Shown here: positions 10,641-23,046 of the stretch, in pieces
Position numbering within the stretch: the first letter of the stretch is position 1
How the letters are laid out: each line of letters starts with the position of its first letter
Source: Pochonia chlamydosporia 170
Lineage: Eukaryota; Ascomycota; Sordariomycetes; Hypocreales; Clavicipitaceae
NCBI RefSeq assembly: GCF_001653235.2
Contig: NC_035793.1
Coordinates: 1,302,001 to 1,366,000 of the forward strand
Reading direction: 5' to 3'
DNA length: 64,000 nt
Position numbers and translations under genes: made by a program
Notes under the pieces: model-generated
Told to the model about the DNA's origin: nothing
The model's database searches: none
What the model saw: the letters and a program-made list of their open reading frames with translations, nothing else

Positions 10641-12188
10641 TCAACGCTCATCCAAGTCCATGATGTACCTGTGTGACTCTGTATCGTCCTCCGTCCGTGC
10701 AACCTTACTCCGATGAAAGCTTTTACCCGCCGGACCGAGCTCGTGATGGTAAGATGATGAGTTCGAAGAGCCAAAGATGCTGGGACAGAGGCGAACCAAG
10801 ATGAGGCGGAGTGAAGGAAGGCAGCTGCAGATCATTCCGACATTTATCTCCAGTACCGACCAATAAGCTGTGGTCCACTGATCCCACGTCGGATTGTTGG
10901 AATTCGCGAAATGGATCAATGATTGAAGGCGCAGTGCGGACACGACCGTAACGCTGATTACCGGTTAGCTGACTGGAACAGAATTTGACGACCGTCGCCA
11001 GAAAATAAAGCAGATTTAAGCCAACGACAGGTAGTTACTTACAATGTTCCAAGAAGAAGCATGATTGCAACTCCGATCTTCTTCTTCCAATGCAGCCGCA
11101 AGGGAAGCACCTGGCTCATGGGGAGGATGATCATCCAAAGGTCGATAACCAGCCCAATGCCGGCATTGAGCCACCCAAACAGATTAATATTAATACAATG
11201 GCCATCCGATGCGTCGAGATATTGCCTCCAGTAGAAATCGACAGGCGTGCACTGGAAGATGGCCCCAGTGACAAAGATCAGCCCGTACAGGATATTAAAA
11301 ATTACCGTTGCCCACAATACCGCTGGCGCGACGGTTGCCGCAAAGAGATTCATGTAAAACAGAGAAATACTGAGCTTTACTAGCGAAATGCCAGCCAAGT
11401 ACAGTATCTCAAGGACGTAGAAGTATAGCACAAACTGAGATATTTCAGATGTTTGCAACGTCCAGACATCTTTACCCAATCCGTTGGCTGTTAGACCCCG
11501 GATTCCAATTACCAGACCGGTAATGCAGATGGCCAACGTTCCGAATATAGCCCAGTCGTCGGCGCCGAGTTTCTTGGCTGGATGGAAGAATTGTTTGAAT
11601 ATGAGGCGAGTGACTGTGATTACAATGGTAACCACTCCGAGTGCGATGACGGTGTTCTTGAATTCCCCTGACCGATCTCGAATTGGTGCATGGCATGCAG
11701 TTTGTGTTGTATTTTTGGTGACTTTGCGTTAATAGTTAGTCAGACTTCGAGCTGGTCGTCGTTCAACCGACTTTATGGACAGCATTAGGACAAATACGAT
11801 TCAACTTACCAAGCGCATCTGCAAGAGGACAGCGATCTTCTACACAGACGCTGGCCGTGCCCATGGCCGTCTTGTCGGAGCAAAGACATGGGATGTCATC
11901 GGGTGAGCATGTGGAATTTGCAATGACGGAGGTAACGCACGGAATCTTTGCATGGCATCGTCAGTTGGAAATGTGGCTTGACACACAGTGACATATCAAT
12001 TGACATGTACTTACTGCACAGCGCGGAAACCTGGCGATAATTTCCGATGCTGAAATCGATGTTGTTGATGATATTGCTGACGATGTCGTCGTCACCACTC
12101 CCGGGTCCGTGGAGCTCGCCCCGGCTCCGATGAACTGAAATAGTCCCGCCGTCTGGGAGACAATGGCCCAAAATGGCAATCGCATCAT
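10641..12188 (-). CDS. Pth11-like G-protein-coupled receptor with CFEM domain
   Basis: Four exons (12188-12015, 11945-11810, 11721-11043, 10953-10641) join in frame to 433 residues. A signal peptide ([10 protein letters not shown]...) is followed by a short Ser/Thr-rich stretch and a CFEM domain with its eight cysteines; the core reads [24 protein letters not shown], ending at TAC before HAPIRDRS. Seven hydrophobic segments follow (rhodopsin-like, PF20684 type), then a short hydrophilic tail. The family includes Magnaporthe PTH11, a surface receptor needed for sensing the host surface. The start is taken at ATG 12188 because the frame upstream has only a TTG. A G-alpha gene lies 24 kb away, but coupling cannot be inferred from position. 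Confidence 0.88.
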
Positions 12189-13431
12189 GAAAGACGTCTC
12201 AATCTGCAAACCTCATGCTGAACGGACGATGCGGGTATGAAAGCAATCAACTTGAAGCAATGGTTGATGCGGAGTTTGACCTCCTCAGCTTGGCGGTACG
12301 TGGATTTCCCATGTTTAAACTTTGCCCAACGTCAAAACCAATATTCCATTCCCACCTCGGCTTGGCGGCTATGTGTGGGCTGATCAGCCCTTCATTAGTT
12401 ACAGCTCATCATCTCGATCTTCGCCAGCGCAGCCCAAAAGAGGTTTAGACAAAGCCCATCAAGTCCCGAGCGTTGTGAGACAGTCCAAGCCCCCATACCC
12501 ATCCCATGGCGGGGACCCCACAATCTCTGTGTCTCTGTTGGAGAGTACGTCGAGTTGATGCATCTTGTGCGTCACATGAAGGGGTAGGGGATGGAGTTGG
12601 GCATTTCGAAACGTGAAGCTGTGACACCAGGGGGGCTTTGTGTCCTGGCGGTTTGCAAGCCATATGGCCTTGCGGACTTGTTCTTGGATACAGTTGACAG
12701 AGTCCTGGCACCTCGGTCTTTGAACACCATGTTCATGGGTGGGTTTGGATGAGGGAGATTGTAATTGTTCTGAGACATATGAGTTGCCCGAACCCGTGGC
12801 TCAGCATCATTTAGCCTGTTTGGTAACACTTTGGGTTCGCTTCCGCCTTTTTGGAACGCTATTAAGAACAGGCGGCCGAGAATATTACCCAGCATGCTGA
12901 AGAAAAAGAAAGTCAACCAAACTATCGGGTTTGACTCACAGCTAGTGGCGTGGAGACTGCGTTTGCCAAGTACACACTAGCATTTCAGAGTGTATCAAGG
13001 CATGCCGCACGATATACTGGACATTTGGGTTGGCTAAATTGCTTTTTGCTTCCCGCTGTATATCACCCATACTATTGCCCTAACCTTGTTCATACCCCCA
13101 ACTCAGGGTCTCCAATATGGTTAAAGCTGTCGCTTCCTGCCGATGTCCAGGGGCTGCAATTTCCAGGCAGATTGTTGTCCCAGGGTTGCCAAACGCGGAG
13201 CATGCAGCATGTTCGCGCCCAATCCAGTTACGCGGTAGGGTAGACAAACTGGTGGGAATTTGGCTCGTGTTGCGAAAACTGCTTTTGCTTAGTTCGTCCG
13301 AAGTCTGTTGACCTGGGTCACCATGGTGAGGTCGACAGCCCGCAAGCTGCCTTTCCAGTATTAGATGTATGGCCTGCTCATTGTGTTATGTCTTAAAATT
13401 GACAGCTCTATTCTATATTAGGTATATCTTT
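12189..13431. other. intergenic, 1.2 kb
   Basis: Promoter side of the receptor and 3' flank of the hydrolase gene. No supported gene or repeat is visible. Confidence 0.4.
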
Positions 13432-14572
13432 TCATTCCTGGTACATTTTCCCTAGCCAGTCTGCAGTCATTGCGACCATTTCTTTCGTGCAGCTATGCCC
13501 GGTATTTTCTTGTATGAACAACGTGGTTTTCCCGCTCACCTCAAGATTGCTCCCACTGACATGTTTCTCCCGTCTTTTCAGCCATGCCGCAGTATATCTT
13601 GCAGGAACAAGCGTGTCATATTCTCCATTGCACAGTAACATTGGAACTTCTGAAGAAACCTGCTCCTCCACTTTGCGGTCCGTTTCGCGCACTAGGTCTC
13701 CTAGCGCACGAGGCCATCTTCCACGCTGCTGATCAGTCATTACTCTCTCCAAAGCATCGTAGCTTACTGTGTGGAGCTGTTCTGGTTCAACCCCAAGTGT
13801 TGCTGCGTCTACTCCTAGACGCTCAAGTAGAAGAGATGTTAACGTTGGGCAGCCGACAACAATAGCCATTGCGTCCAATTGACCCGGTGCAAGTAACGGC
13901 ATCTGCCATGCTGTGTGGCCGCCAAGCGAGACGCCCATCATGATGTTATGGAATTTCTTGAACTGTGGCAGGTACGATGGCAGGAAGTCGAGTAGTAATT
14001 TGAAGTCTTGGGCTGCACCGGAGATCATAGAGATCAAGTCGATGCTGTGTGAAGAGTCTTAGCCAAGCCCACCAGCAGTCGAACAAGGCAAATCATTTGC
14101 GTTCCCCATTTGCATCACGGGTTTTGTTTCTGCGGCCAGACTTACCCATGGTTCTCGTTTCCATTTGCCCAAGTCAAATTTGCCGCAGGACTGACCTGTA
14201 CATGCATTATTAGACTCAAGCTCGAAACATACGAAAAGCATAACACACCTCGCGGTCTCCATGATTTCTCATATTCAATGTCACTGCAATCATGTCCACT
14301 CTTTTCCTTCTCCCATCTGTTCTATACCGATGCAGTATCTCATGCGCGATTCCCTCCGTCACCAGATAAGTCCGTGTTCGGTTATGTGCGAGATATAAAA
14401 CAGCTACATCTCGTCCTTCGACTTTATCGACTTCGTCTAATCCATAAATGTATATTTGGACACCACCCACTACCAGTGGCGTTTTGCTAGACCGCGGTGT
14501 TGTTGGTGGCAGAGCGAATCGTGGCTCAAGCCCGTCCGGCGTCGTAATTGGGGATATCAATCCGTCCGACAT
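13432..14572 (-). CDS. alpha/beta hydrolase
   Basis: Three exons (14572-14249, 14195-14146, 14044-13432) join in frame to 328 residues. The catalytic triad is visible: nucleophile Ser164 in GVSLG, acid Asp268 in NGEYDTLVP, and base His308 in NTGHSC. The segment NMRNHGDREV and the split NENHG segment are typical of a fungal family of prolyl-oligopeptidase-like or dienelactone-like hydrolases of unknown substrate. No signal peptide is present, so it is probably cytosolic. The middle exon is only 50 bases. It lies between the receptor and a secreted esterase on the same strand. Confidence 0.85.
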
Positions 14573-15146
14573 GCTGTTTTTCTGTGTTAACTCGCTCTGT
14601 TATGTACGAAGTGATGAGGCATAAGTTACTAAAAGTCAGCATCTCAAAATAAATGTATAGACCGTAAGGATATGATCATTCATATACTCTCTTCAGGACT
14701 TGTTCATCTTGATCGGGTAACCGGCAAACGCTAATTTGGCGATCGGGGGCTCAAAAGGGAGCCACTGGAATGCCAGACATTACTTTTTACCGAGACATGG
14801 AGATTCGGCAAACTTGCTTCCACTAACTGATTGTGGTGGCCCATACAGTGAGATTCAGATGATGAGCTACCCACAAAATTGGTGCGCTTGCTCTAGCTGA
14901 GTACACATTCTTCAGTGTTCATTGCTTCTCCCTTCTCAGTAAGTAATGCGGACAAAACTAGGTCAATGACTCCAATCGATCTATTCCTGCAATTTCTTGG
15001 CCAGGTAATTCACCGTACCATATCTTCTGCTGCTCAATCCCTTCTTCCCCATGATACAGCCGAGTGGCTTACACAGCGAGCCCGACCAGCCACGAGCCAT
15101 GAAATCGCATTCCAGCTACTGGGAACACTGGGCCCCCCTATTGTTC
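14573..15146. other. intergenic, 0.57 kb
   Basis: Promoter of the hydrolase gene and 3' flank of the esterase gene; nothing else recognised. Confidence 0.4.
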
Positions 15147-16177
15147 TTACATCGCTTCCCTATTAACGTCTCCCAGTTTCAAAGGGTGTCTTGCAAAAAA
15201 GTCCAAAATAATCGGAGTCGCATTAAAACTTGCCACATGATGACCAGACTCTTGATTATCGGCATTTGGCTCCGTGCTAGGCCAATCATGACCAATGACA
15301 GAGTCAAAGATGTGCTCTACTAACCCAAACTTGCTTCCTTTCCCAAACTTGTAGGAAACTGTATTCTGAGACGCACGAGTTGTAGTGTTGTGGAGGCCCA
15401 ATCCGTCCCGTGCCGCCCATTGTTGAATAAAGTGTGGAATAGAGGGCAGACATTCATCCTTCCGCTCACCGCCTTCATAAGAAATAGTGCTGTCATTGCC
15501 ACCATGGAATTCGAGGAACGGGATATCCTTCCTACTAGGATGACACGGAAGTTGCACAGTTTCAGGCATGCAAGGCAGTGTATCGACGTAGAAGGCTCCA
15601 GAAACAGGTGCAAAAGCCGCAATGCGGCCGGACAACTTTGGGTCGCAGGCTAATAAATTGCAGAACCCTGCGCCGTCTGACTTTCCTGTTGCCGATATAC
15701 GTGTTGGGTCGATGCAGTATTGCTTTTGGACGTGATTGAGTATATCAGTAGTGAACTGGATGTCGTCCGATGTCTCACCAGGGACTCCTTGCCACTTGTT
15801 CTAGAGTATGTTAGCATTTATTATTCAAATGGATTGAAGCAATAGCTGACATTAATTCCCTGAGGATATATTACAAAGGAAACACGATTGAACTCGGTAT
15901 TAGTCAGTTCATCCAGCATCAACTGATCTTCTGCATCTCTGTTGCCTCCATGATAGGACAAGATGGCAGAAGCTGGTGTGTTCCGGTGGTATGTTGGAGG
16001 CACAGAGATGAGGAAACTACGCTGCTGTCCTCCACTTGTTATGCTAACATTGGAGACTCGTCCAGCAATTTGACCTTTTGGTAAGGGTTTATGGCAACCT
16101 TCAAATACGGATGTGACTCGATGAGGTATCGCAGACGCCTCTACTATTGTTAATAATAGAGCAGTTGTGAGCAACAT
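15147..16177 (-). CDS. secreted feruloyl esterase-like enzyme (FaeC / LpqC family)
   Basis: Two exons (16177-15851, 15800-15147) give 326 residues. A signal peptide, MLLTTALLLTIVEASA, is followed by a single esterase domain. The nucleophile is Ser150 in GKSDG, a form typical of type C feruloyl esterases and poly(hydroxybutyrate)-depolymerase-like proteins. Asp212 (FHGGNDS) and His280 (GHDWP) complete the triad. Many paired cysteines fit an extracellular enzyme. The expected reaction is release of ferulic and related acids from arabinoxylan or pectin. The neighbouring CTF1-like regulator and the secreted ring-cleaving dioxygenase would fit use of plant wall aromatics, but this is inference. 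Confidence 0.82.
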
Positions 16178-16934
16178 CGTGATAGATAAGTCTGGGCTTG
16201 AAAATTCGTCTGTGAAATAAAATTTGACAACAAAAAGCTAGTAACAGTCACAATGGACACAAAGGAAACAATAAGATCTGCAAACTATATATTCCCATTG
16301 TCTTACTGCCACGTTCTGCCGAATACTGGAGTATTTCCCCGGATTATCGTAACAAATAAGCGCTAGTTGTTGCTTGCTACCCGGCTTGCGTTGCATCATC
16401 GTGTGGCCAGAGTTCGGTCAATCTTGCTTATAGGTGGCTAACGTCGTATTTGTGCCGACCTAGCCGATATTAATGCCGTCTACTTGCCCACGATTCAATG
16501 AATGACCCAGAAAGACGGAACCAACCGCATCATGTGTGCAGGATGTTGGTTCTTCACCTGCAGGTTCGACGAACTACATCCCGAAGGAATCCGTAAACGA
16601 TGCCACATAGAAGCCATCTCGGGGTAGCTCGCAACATTGAATAGTAATCTGCCAAACCCTTGTGCGGTGTTTTCGACTTGCGCCAGATCTGCTTTTCTGT
16701 TTTTCTGCAGTCTCAGCACGCACATGTAGCAATTTGAGACACTGCATCAAATACCAAGCGCTGCTATTGTATTGCTATATAGTGATACTGTTTAGAATGA
16801 CTCAGTAGTTGAGTGTATTGTTGAAAGCCATCTGCTTCAATCAGGTTCCATGCTCTGCCAAATAGCACACGCTCCGAATTACAAGTTTCTCCAAGTATTC
16901 ACGAATAAGGCAAATAGCCCAAATCATTTGCAGA
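16178..16934. other. intergenic, 0.76 kb
   Basis: Promoter of the esterase gene and 3' flank of the transcription factor; nothing else recognised. Confidence 0.4.
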
Positions 16935-19591
16935 CTACATGCCTTGAAAGCTCAAATTATTGTAAAACCCCCCATCTGGAGTCTGATTCGGCAGCGCAAA
17001 GTTCTGATTATACATCGAAGTAGCATAATTGGGGAAGAAGTCGAGAAAAACATCTTCGGAAAGCGAAAATCCCGGACTGAGAAGCTGGTCAACGTCGTTG
17101 AACTGCGGTGATATGCTGAACCACAGCGGCTCTGTCTGTTCACACCCCTTATCAATGCTCAAATTTGTATCGGGACCAAGAGACAATGAAGAAACCGCAT
17201 TTTGATGGGACGGAGGGGGCATCTGCTGAACTTCTGCCTCTGTTTCATCTGGAGCTTCACCAACAGGATATCCCGGTTGAGGCGGAGTGCTAGCCAACTT
17301 TGTTGTCGTTTTGTCCTTGGCGTCCGAGCCGCCGAGTATGCTCTGAGCTCTATTAAATAACCGATACATGACATTAGCACTCCAGTAGGTTGCTCTAAGA
17401 TTTGAAAGAACAAGCATGCAAAGTTGGAGCTTGTTTTTGCCCAAAGCCCGGTTCAGGGAGTCGGCAGATTTGCAGTCAGCTAGGTGGATTTGCATCGCCG
17501 GAATCATAGCAGTGATTCTTTCAGCGGCAAACTATCGTTAGCAGTTGCTCTAAGAGTGGAACATGGTGGTATCAGTCTCGTACATCATTGGTTTCAGGTA
17601 TTTGATGCCATCTGACTCGATGAGGCCTTGCAACAGATTGTTGGTGTTCGAAGCAGCTGTGCGGGCGCGACGCATCGCATCTCTCTTCCAGAGAGAATGA
17701 GCACCAGAAGGTGGACAAGTTGCATCATTCAAAACATATGGTCGATAAAGAATTGCTATTGCCGCTCTGTTGAAACAAGTCAGATGCTGGTTACTTGGAG
17801 CAAACATGGGACTAGGAACACAAACTGGTAAAACAGCTCAATTTGACGTGTATGTATGTTGAGCTTATCATTCCAAACGTCTGACATGGCGATTCCGGGT
17901 GTTAGAGTTTGTAGATCGTGTGCAAAGTTGTCAATGTCTGCAGCCTGTAATTCAGGGCCATGCAGACGATAGTGAAGCCGCATTATGCCTCCGAGGATGG
18001 CACTAATCCGTACCAGTCGAAGCCACAGCTCTGACAATGCGCGAGATTCTGATGGCATAAATTTGGCTCGTGTAGTACTTGGTATAGTGTCAAGCTCATC
18101 CAAGATATCTTCCACTGCTGGCATTGGAGTATCACAGTCTTCGCCATGGATGCGCATCGGGCGGCCTTTGGCGAGTGAGACCCATCGGTCTCTTACTAGA
18201 CAGGTCCACCAAATTCTTCGCATTACGGACAATCGTGCTGGTGATAACTGTTGATTGCTGCTTGTTGGGCGAGGAGATCGATGAAGCCCAATAGCCTGTG
18301 CAAGGGAGATGGCGATCCCAATCCAGTACCATGCCCCAGTATGATCCTGGGGATCTGAGTACCAAAATCCTAGCAAGATGACAGATTGGATAAGTATCAG
18401 CTTGTCTGTTCCTTTATCAAGATCGTATAGACACTGCTTAATGTTAGGAGAAGAGATAATCCAGAAGCGCAACTTACTCACCTTGGCTCGTTCGTACATG
18501 GCCGCCTTCATAGCCTTCCTGGAAGAGAAGCCGGCTCTTTGTAAGAGCTCTGTGTCTGCAAACTAGATGGCAGGGGATCAGTGTGTGTTTCAGTTTACCC
18601 AAAATGCATTTGATAGGCTAGTGGTGAAGTCGACGTACATTCGCAGATGCCAGCAGCATGCTCCAAAGTAGCAACAAGCTCATATTAGGAGAGTCTTCCA
18701 CGCCATATTCTCTGAAGAAGGCTGATGCATCAACTACCGGGAGGAAGAAATGAACATGCTGAAAGTAGATGCGGACTAGATCGTCGCAAACATCCTGAGG
18801 TAGTGTGGTATATACATTCTGCTGACGCATGTATTCAACTTCATGCGGCTTGTGAACTTGGCGTGCTGGTTGCACTGGGGCCAAGTATGTTCCAGCTCCT
18901 TGTGGAGAAGTTGGATGGCATAGGTCATAAACTGACTGCCTTTGGTTCCCGATACCTGTGATAATGTGAGATTCTGTGATGCATATCTGCAGTGGGACTT
19001 ACGTCGATGTAACGCAGAGCTATCTTGGGCGTCTGTGGGTTCATCCAATGCATCATGAGCATCAGACTCACCATCAATGGATCCTACAGTATTATCTGCT
19101 GGTAATGCTTCTGACTCGGATAAGGACACCGAGACCTCAGGAGGTGAACTCTCGTGCTCAGAACCGTCCGATGCAATTCTCTTCTTTGCCGAAGCTTGAC
19201 TTTGTCCGGTTGCTATGGTGCCTGAATAGTGTTAGTGTCCAACTCTTCCATTGTATTCTAAGTTATGTTTTACCTATATCCGAAGGCAAGGTACCGCGTT
19301 TTCTCCGTGGCCTAGTTGTAAAGCAAGGGATTAGTATTCCAACCACCACACACAATCAAGAGCAACATGTCACAGGGTCATAGCTAGTTACCGATGTTTC
19401 TTTCTCGGAAGGACTACGCATGAGTCCCCATCACGCTGACAATTTGCGCAAGGACAACCAGTCAGTGCCACATCGCATCTCACCTTGCGACGATTGCACC
19501 TCTGGCAAGCAACACGGGAGCGCACCCGTGGAGTAGTCCGGCTGCCGTTACGCTTTCCACGTGCGATGCCGTTGCATTCGGTATTCTCCAT
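16935..19591 (-). CDS. Zn2Cys6 transcription factor, CTF1/FarA-like
   Basis: Eight exons (19591-19392, 19311-19274, 19221-19003, 18898-18639, 18562-18482, 18433-17820, 17766-17584, 17517-16935) join in frame to about 725 residues. The DNA-binding domain near residue 30 reads ACQRCNRRKVRCD, then CANC and DSC, followed by a basic RPRRKR stretch. The middle carries the fungal-specific regulatory domain (Fungal_trans) with LLGFWYSDPQDHTGAWYW and SVMRRIWWTCLVRDR, closely like cutinase transcription factor 1. The C-terminus is Pro/Gln/Ser-rich. CTF1/FarA proteins activate cutinase, lipase and fatty-acid use genes, so this one may control secreted hydrolases. The donors at 17819 (GTTCCT) and 17583 (GTACGA) are the least certain junctions, although all phases agree. 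Confidence 0.85.
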
Positions 19592-20211
19592 TGTTGTTGA
19601 AACTCCATGACCACATCGGTAAAAAGTTGGAAATCTGGGGAAGAAGTAAAGTTCGGTAAAAGATGAGTCTACTTGAAATGCAGTTCATCCCATGGTGCCG
19701 AGTTCCGCGCCACTAAGCAGCCACGCACCATCAGATCTTTAGCCATCTCCATATTTTCCAGTTGTCTTAGCACTGTTTGTGGAATGCAGTCTTACAGCTC
19801 AGGCCTCTTCAGTGGTTCGGGGATCGACAGAATGAGACCAAGAAGATTGCCGGTCGGTAAACTCGGCAAAAAAAAATATGCTTCACTTGGCCGAAGAAGT
19901 GGCAATTCTTCGACCAATGGTGCTCAATCTGCCAATTTAACCATAACTGCCATTTTACCATCTTGACTCGCCCCGTCATGGGGAAGTTGGTATTCGTCAT
20001 GTTTCCCCGGATTCAGATCATGCCTTATGGAGAGTAATGACTGGTCTTGTTCTCGAATAACTTTGTTGCACCCTAGATCTGGGTAATTGCCGAAGTCTCA
20101 TCAGCAGCCCGAGCGATAATACGCTTTATAAGAGCATGTTGCGCCGTCTTGAACTCGGTTGAACTGTGCCAGACGATCGTTAAAGCCCGATTGTGCTTCC
20201 AGTCAACAACA
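19592..20211. promoter_or_regulatory. divergent promoter, transcription factor / permease
   Basis: This 620-base gap lies between the reverse-strand regulator start (19591) and the forward permease start (20212), so the two genes share a promoter region. No specific operator was recognised. Confidence 0.4.
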
Positions 20212-21862
20212 ATGAGTCCAGTAGACATGAATTCATATGATGATGCCAAAGGCATTATGGCGGACGAAATAGAGAAGATGGAGAATGACTCCTCCAAAGT
20301 TGCCAGCGAATCCTTCACCCCAGCGGAAGAAAAGCGCCTTGTCCGCAAACTCGATTTCTGGTATGCCGCTTTGCAGACGTCATTAACCGAAGTTTCTAGA
20401 TGTAGCTAACCTCGACTCAAGGCTTGTTCCCCTAATGATGGTAACATATACCCTCCAAAGCTACGATAAGGGCGTTATGAGCGCTGCTACACAATTTGGC
20501 TTCAACGAAGATCTGGGTCTCACCGCCGTTATTGGCCACGAGCCAAATGGAGCACCCATAACAGATAATCACAAATACGCCAACGCTTCCATGATGTTCT
20601 ACATTGGGTATCTAGTCGGTACATACCCGATGATGTTCCTGGCCCAGCGCTACTCCATCTCCCGAGTCGTCTCCAGCGCAACGTTTCTCTGGGGCGGCGT
20701 TTTGATGTCCACCGCCGGCTGCTACAACTACGCCGGCATCATGGTCAACAGGTTTATGCTCGGCTTTCTTGAGTCTGCTGTCGCCCCTGCTTTCACTGTT
20801 CTGGTTACGTTTTGGTGGACTCGACAGGAGCAGGCCCTTCGTATGTCCAGCTGGTATGCCTGCGTCGGAGTCGCAACCGCCATCTCGCCACTAATCAACT
20901 ACGGATTGGGACAGATTCATGGTCCTCTTCCTTCCTGGAAGCCAATATTTCTCATTCTCGGCGCCGTAACTATTTGTTGGTCTGTAGTTCTCTTCTTCTT
21001 CCTCGCCGATAACCCAATGACAGCCAATCGGTTGACAGAGGCTGAGAGACAAATCGCCATTCGCAGGCTGGAAAGGAACAAAGCTGGAACCATTAGCCAT
21101 GAATTCAACAAGACGCAGTTCATTGAGGCTTTTCGTGATTACAAGCTATATAGCTGTGCGTTCATTGTGCTTCTCACAGGCGTCCCTTCCGGAGCATTGG
21201 GGACATTTGGCACAATTGTCATCAACGGCTTTGGATTCAACCACTTCGATTCCCTGGCACTGACATGTCCTATCGGGGCTATTACTGCAATTTCAATCAT
21301 CACAGTGGGGTACATCACTCGAAAGTTTAGATATACTCGCTACCTTTCTATTATTGTATGCGGCCTGATTTCAATCACGGGGACTTTGATATGTTGGTTT
21401 GGGCCACGAGACAACCGGGGTCTGTTATTTGCTGGTATCTTTCTAGTAGCGGTGCAAGTTGCCTCTGGAGGACTTGCAGTATCCCTTGCTGCCTCGAACA
21501 TCGCCGGCCACACCAGTAAGTGCTTCGGCGTAATTGCAAAGTTCAGAATCATGAGATGCGGACGTTAACGCTTTCCGTTAGAAAAGTCAACCGTGAGCGC
21601 TTCCACATTTGTGGGATACTGTGTTGGAAATGTCATTGGTCCCGTTATTTTTGGTGCTTCTCCAGGGCCGAGATACCACGCAGGATTTGTTGGAAGCTTT
21701 GTGTGCTTGTGCGGCGTGGTTGTGATTGCTGGCATCACCAGCCTGATGCTTCACAGGGAAAACAAGAAGAGAGATAGGCGTAACGGGAGCCCTGTCGAAG
21801 CTACTTCCATTGATGAGGATCTCACAGATATGCAAAATAAGGATTTTCGGTATATTCTGTAG
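20212..21862 (+). CDS. MFS permease, Dal5/allantoate (anion:cation symporter) family
   Basis: Three exons (20212-20360, 20422-21515, 21582-21862) join in frame to 507 residues. The head ends in RLVRKLDFW-LVPLMMVTYTLQ, the usual start of the first helix in fungal Dal5-type carriers, and QSYDKGVMSAATQFG follows. NRFMLGFLESAVAPAF and the late segment NIAGHTKK...VGYCVGNVIGP are family landmarks. About 12 hydrophobic segments are present. Members import allantoate, nicotinate, pantothenate, small peptides or aromatic and sugar acids; the substrate cannot be assigned. An upstream in-frame ATG at 20149 exists, but the ATG at 20212 gives the usual N-terminus. Divergence from the CTF1-like regulator suggests shared control (inference). 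Confidence 0.87.
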
Positions 21863-23046
21863 AGTTATGCTTCTTATTTCATCAAAGTACGGCCGTGAGG
21901 GTCGGAATTTTTTACATCACTTCTATACTACCCTGACTAAGGGATCTTGGTCTCCGGCCATGAGCTATAACACTACGACGACTTAAAGGAGGGATAACCA
22001 GGTCGCACGCTCCCCAGAACGGCTTTTATCTAGGTCCTAATTGCAGTTGCCCGGCTTCCTGCAAAATATCATTGGTGTTCTTGAAATTAGGACGTAGGCG
22101 CAGTTGCAACAAGTTTACACAATAAAACGAATACAGCATGTCGATTCCTCCCAATATACCTTTGACATGCTCACCGATCGCTGAGTTGTGATGTGTGGCA
22201 ATGACCTGTCTTTGCCGAGTTTCACGACTTGATCCGGCGTTAAATGGAAATGACGGCTCGTGTGTATCTGTTTCTGTACAAGGATAATAGTTTTCGCGTC
22301 GGATTGGGCAGAGCAGAGTTTCACCTCAGTTGTCCAAGTCCAAGCAGCTTGGGCTTCACCGTTGACAATGCGCACCACATGTGATTCCGCTTAAGAGGGT
22401 CATTACCGCACCATGGCTATGCCGCATCGTGTTGTCACATTGTCCTGAATGAATTATAAATATGTTATTGATAACTACCTTGTCATCGTTAGTGTTGTCT
22501 CAGTAAGAACTCAGATGTTCCCGACTGGTTCCTCTACCATGCTTGGCTACCAGCAAATGTTACGAAAGTCTCAATACTGGATAGAGCTGGTGGGGTGAGG
22601 TAATGGACTTGACCCTTTGAGAAGCTTCTCAATATTCATCAAACAAAGATAATCATGATGGCACAGTCAACACGATTCTATTCCACACAATGCGACTAGA
22701 CTGATATCACATTGAGCACATTTATAGTGACGGCGACGCCCAAACCCTCTCTTGACCCCATGCCCTCTTGGTACCGCATCAGTGAAACATTAGGTACAGC
22801 CACAAGGCTTCAAGCATGATCACATTCTCATGACGAGAAGCACTTGGGGGTGTCCTAGAGCCATTGTACTAAGCGCTCTGGCCAAGTACAGTCATACGCG
22901 GAGAGTTATGTAGCCATAAAAGTAGCAGGTGGCAACAACGAAGGGCTTAAGACATGATTTGTGAATCTTGAATCTATTGGCACAACGATCTAAACAGTGG
23001 CTAAATGAAAACTCCAATACCCACATTGCCCCAACTTTTGAGTCGC
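21863..23046. other. intergenic between convergent genes, 1.2 kb
   Basis: 3' flanks of two transporter genes; no supported gene. Confidence 0.4.
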
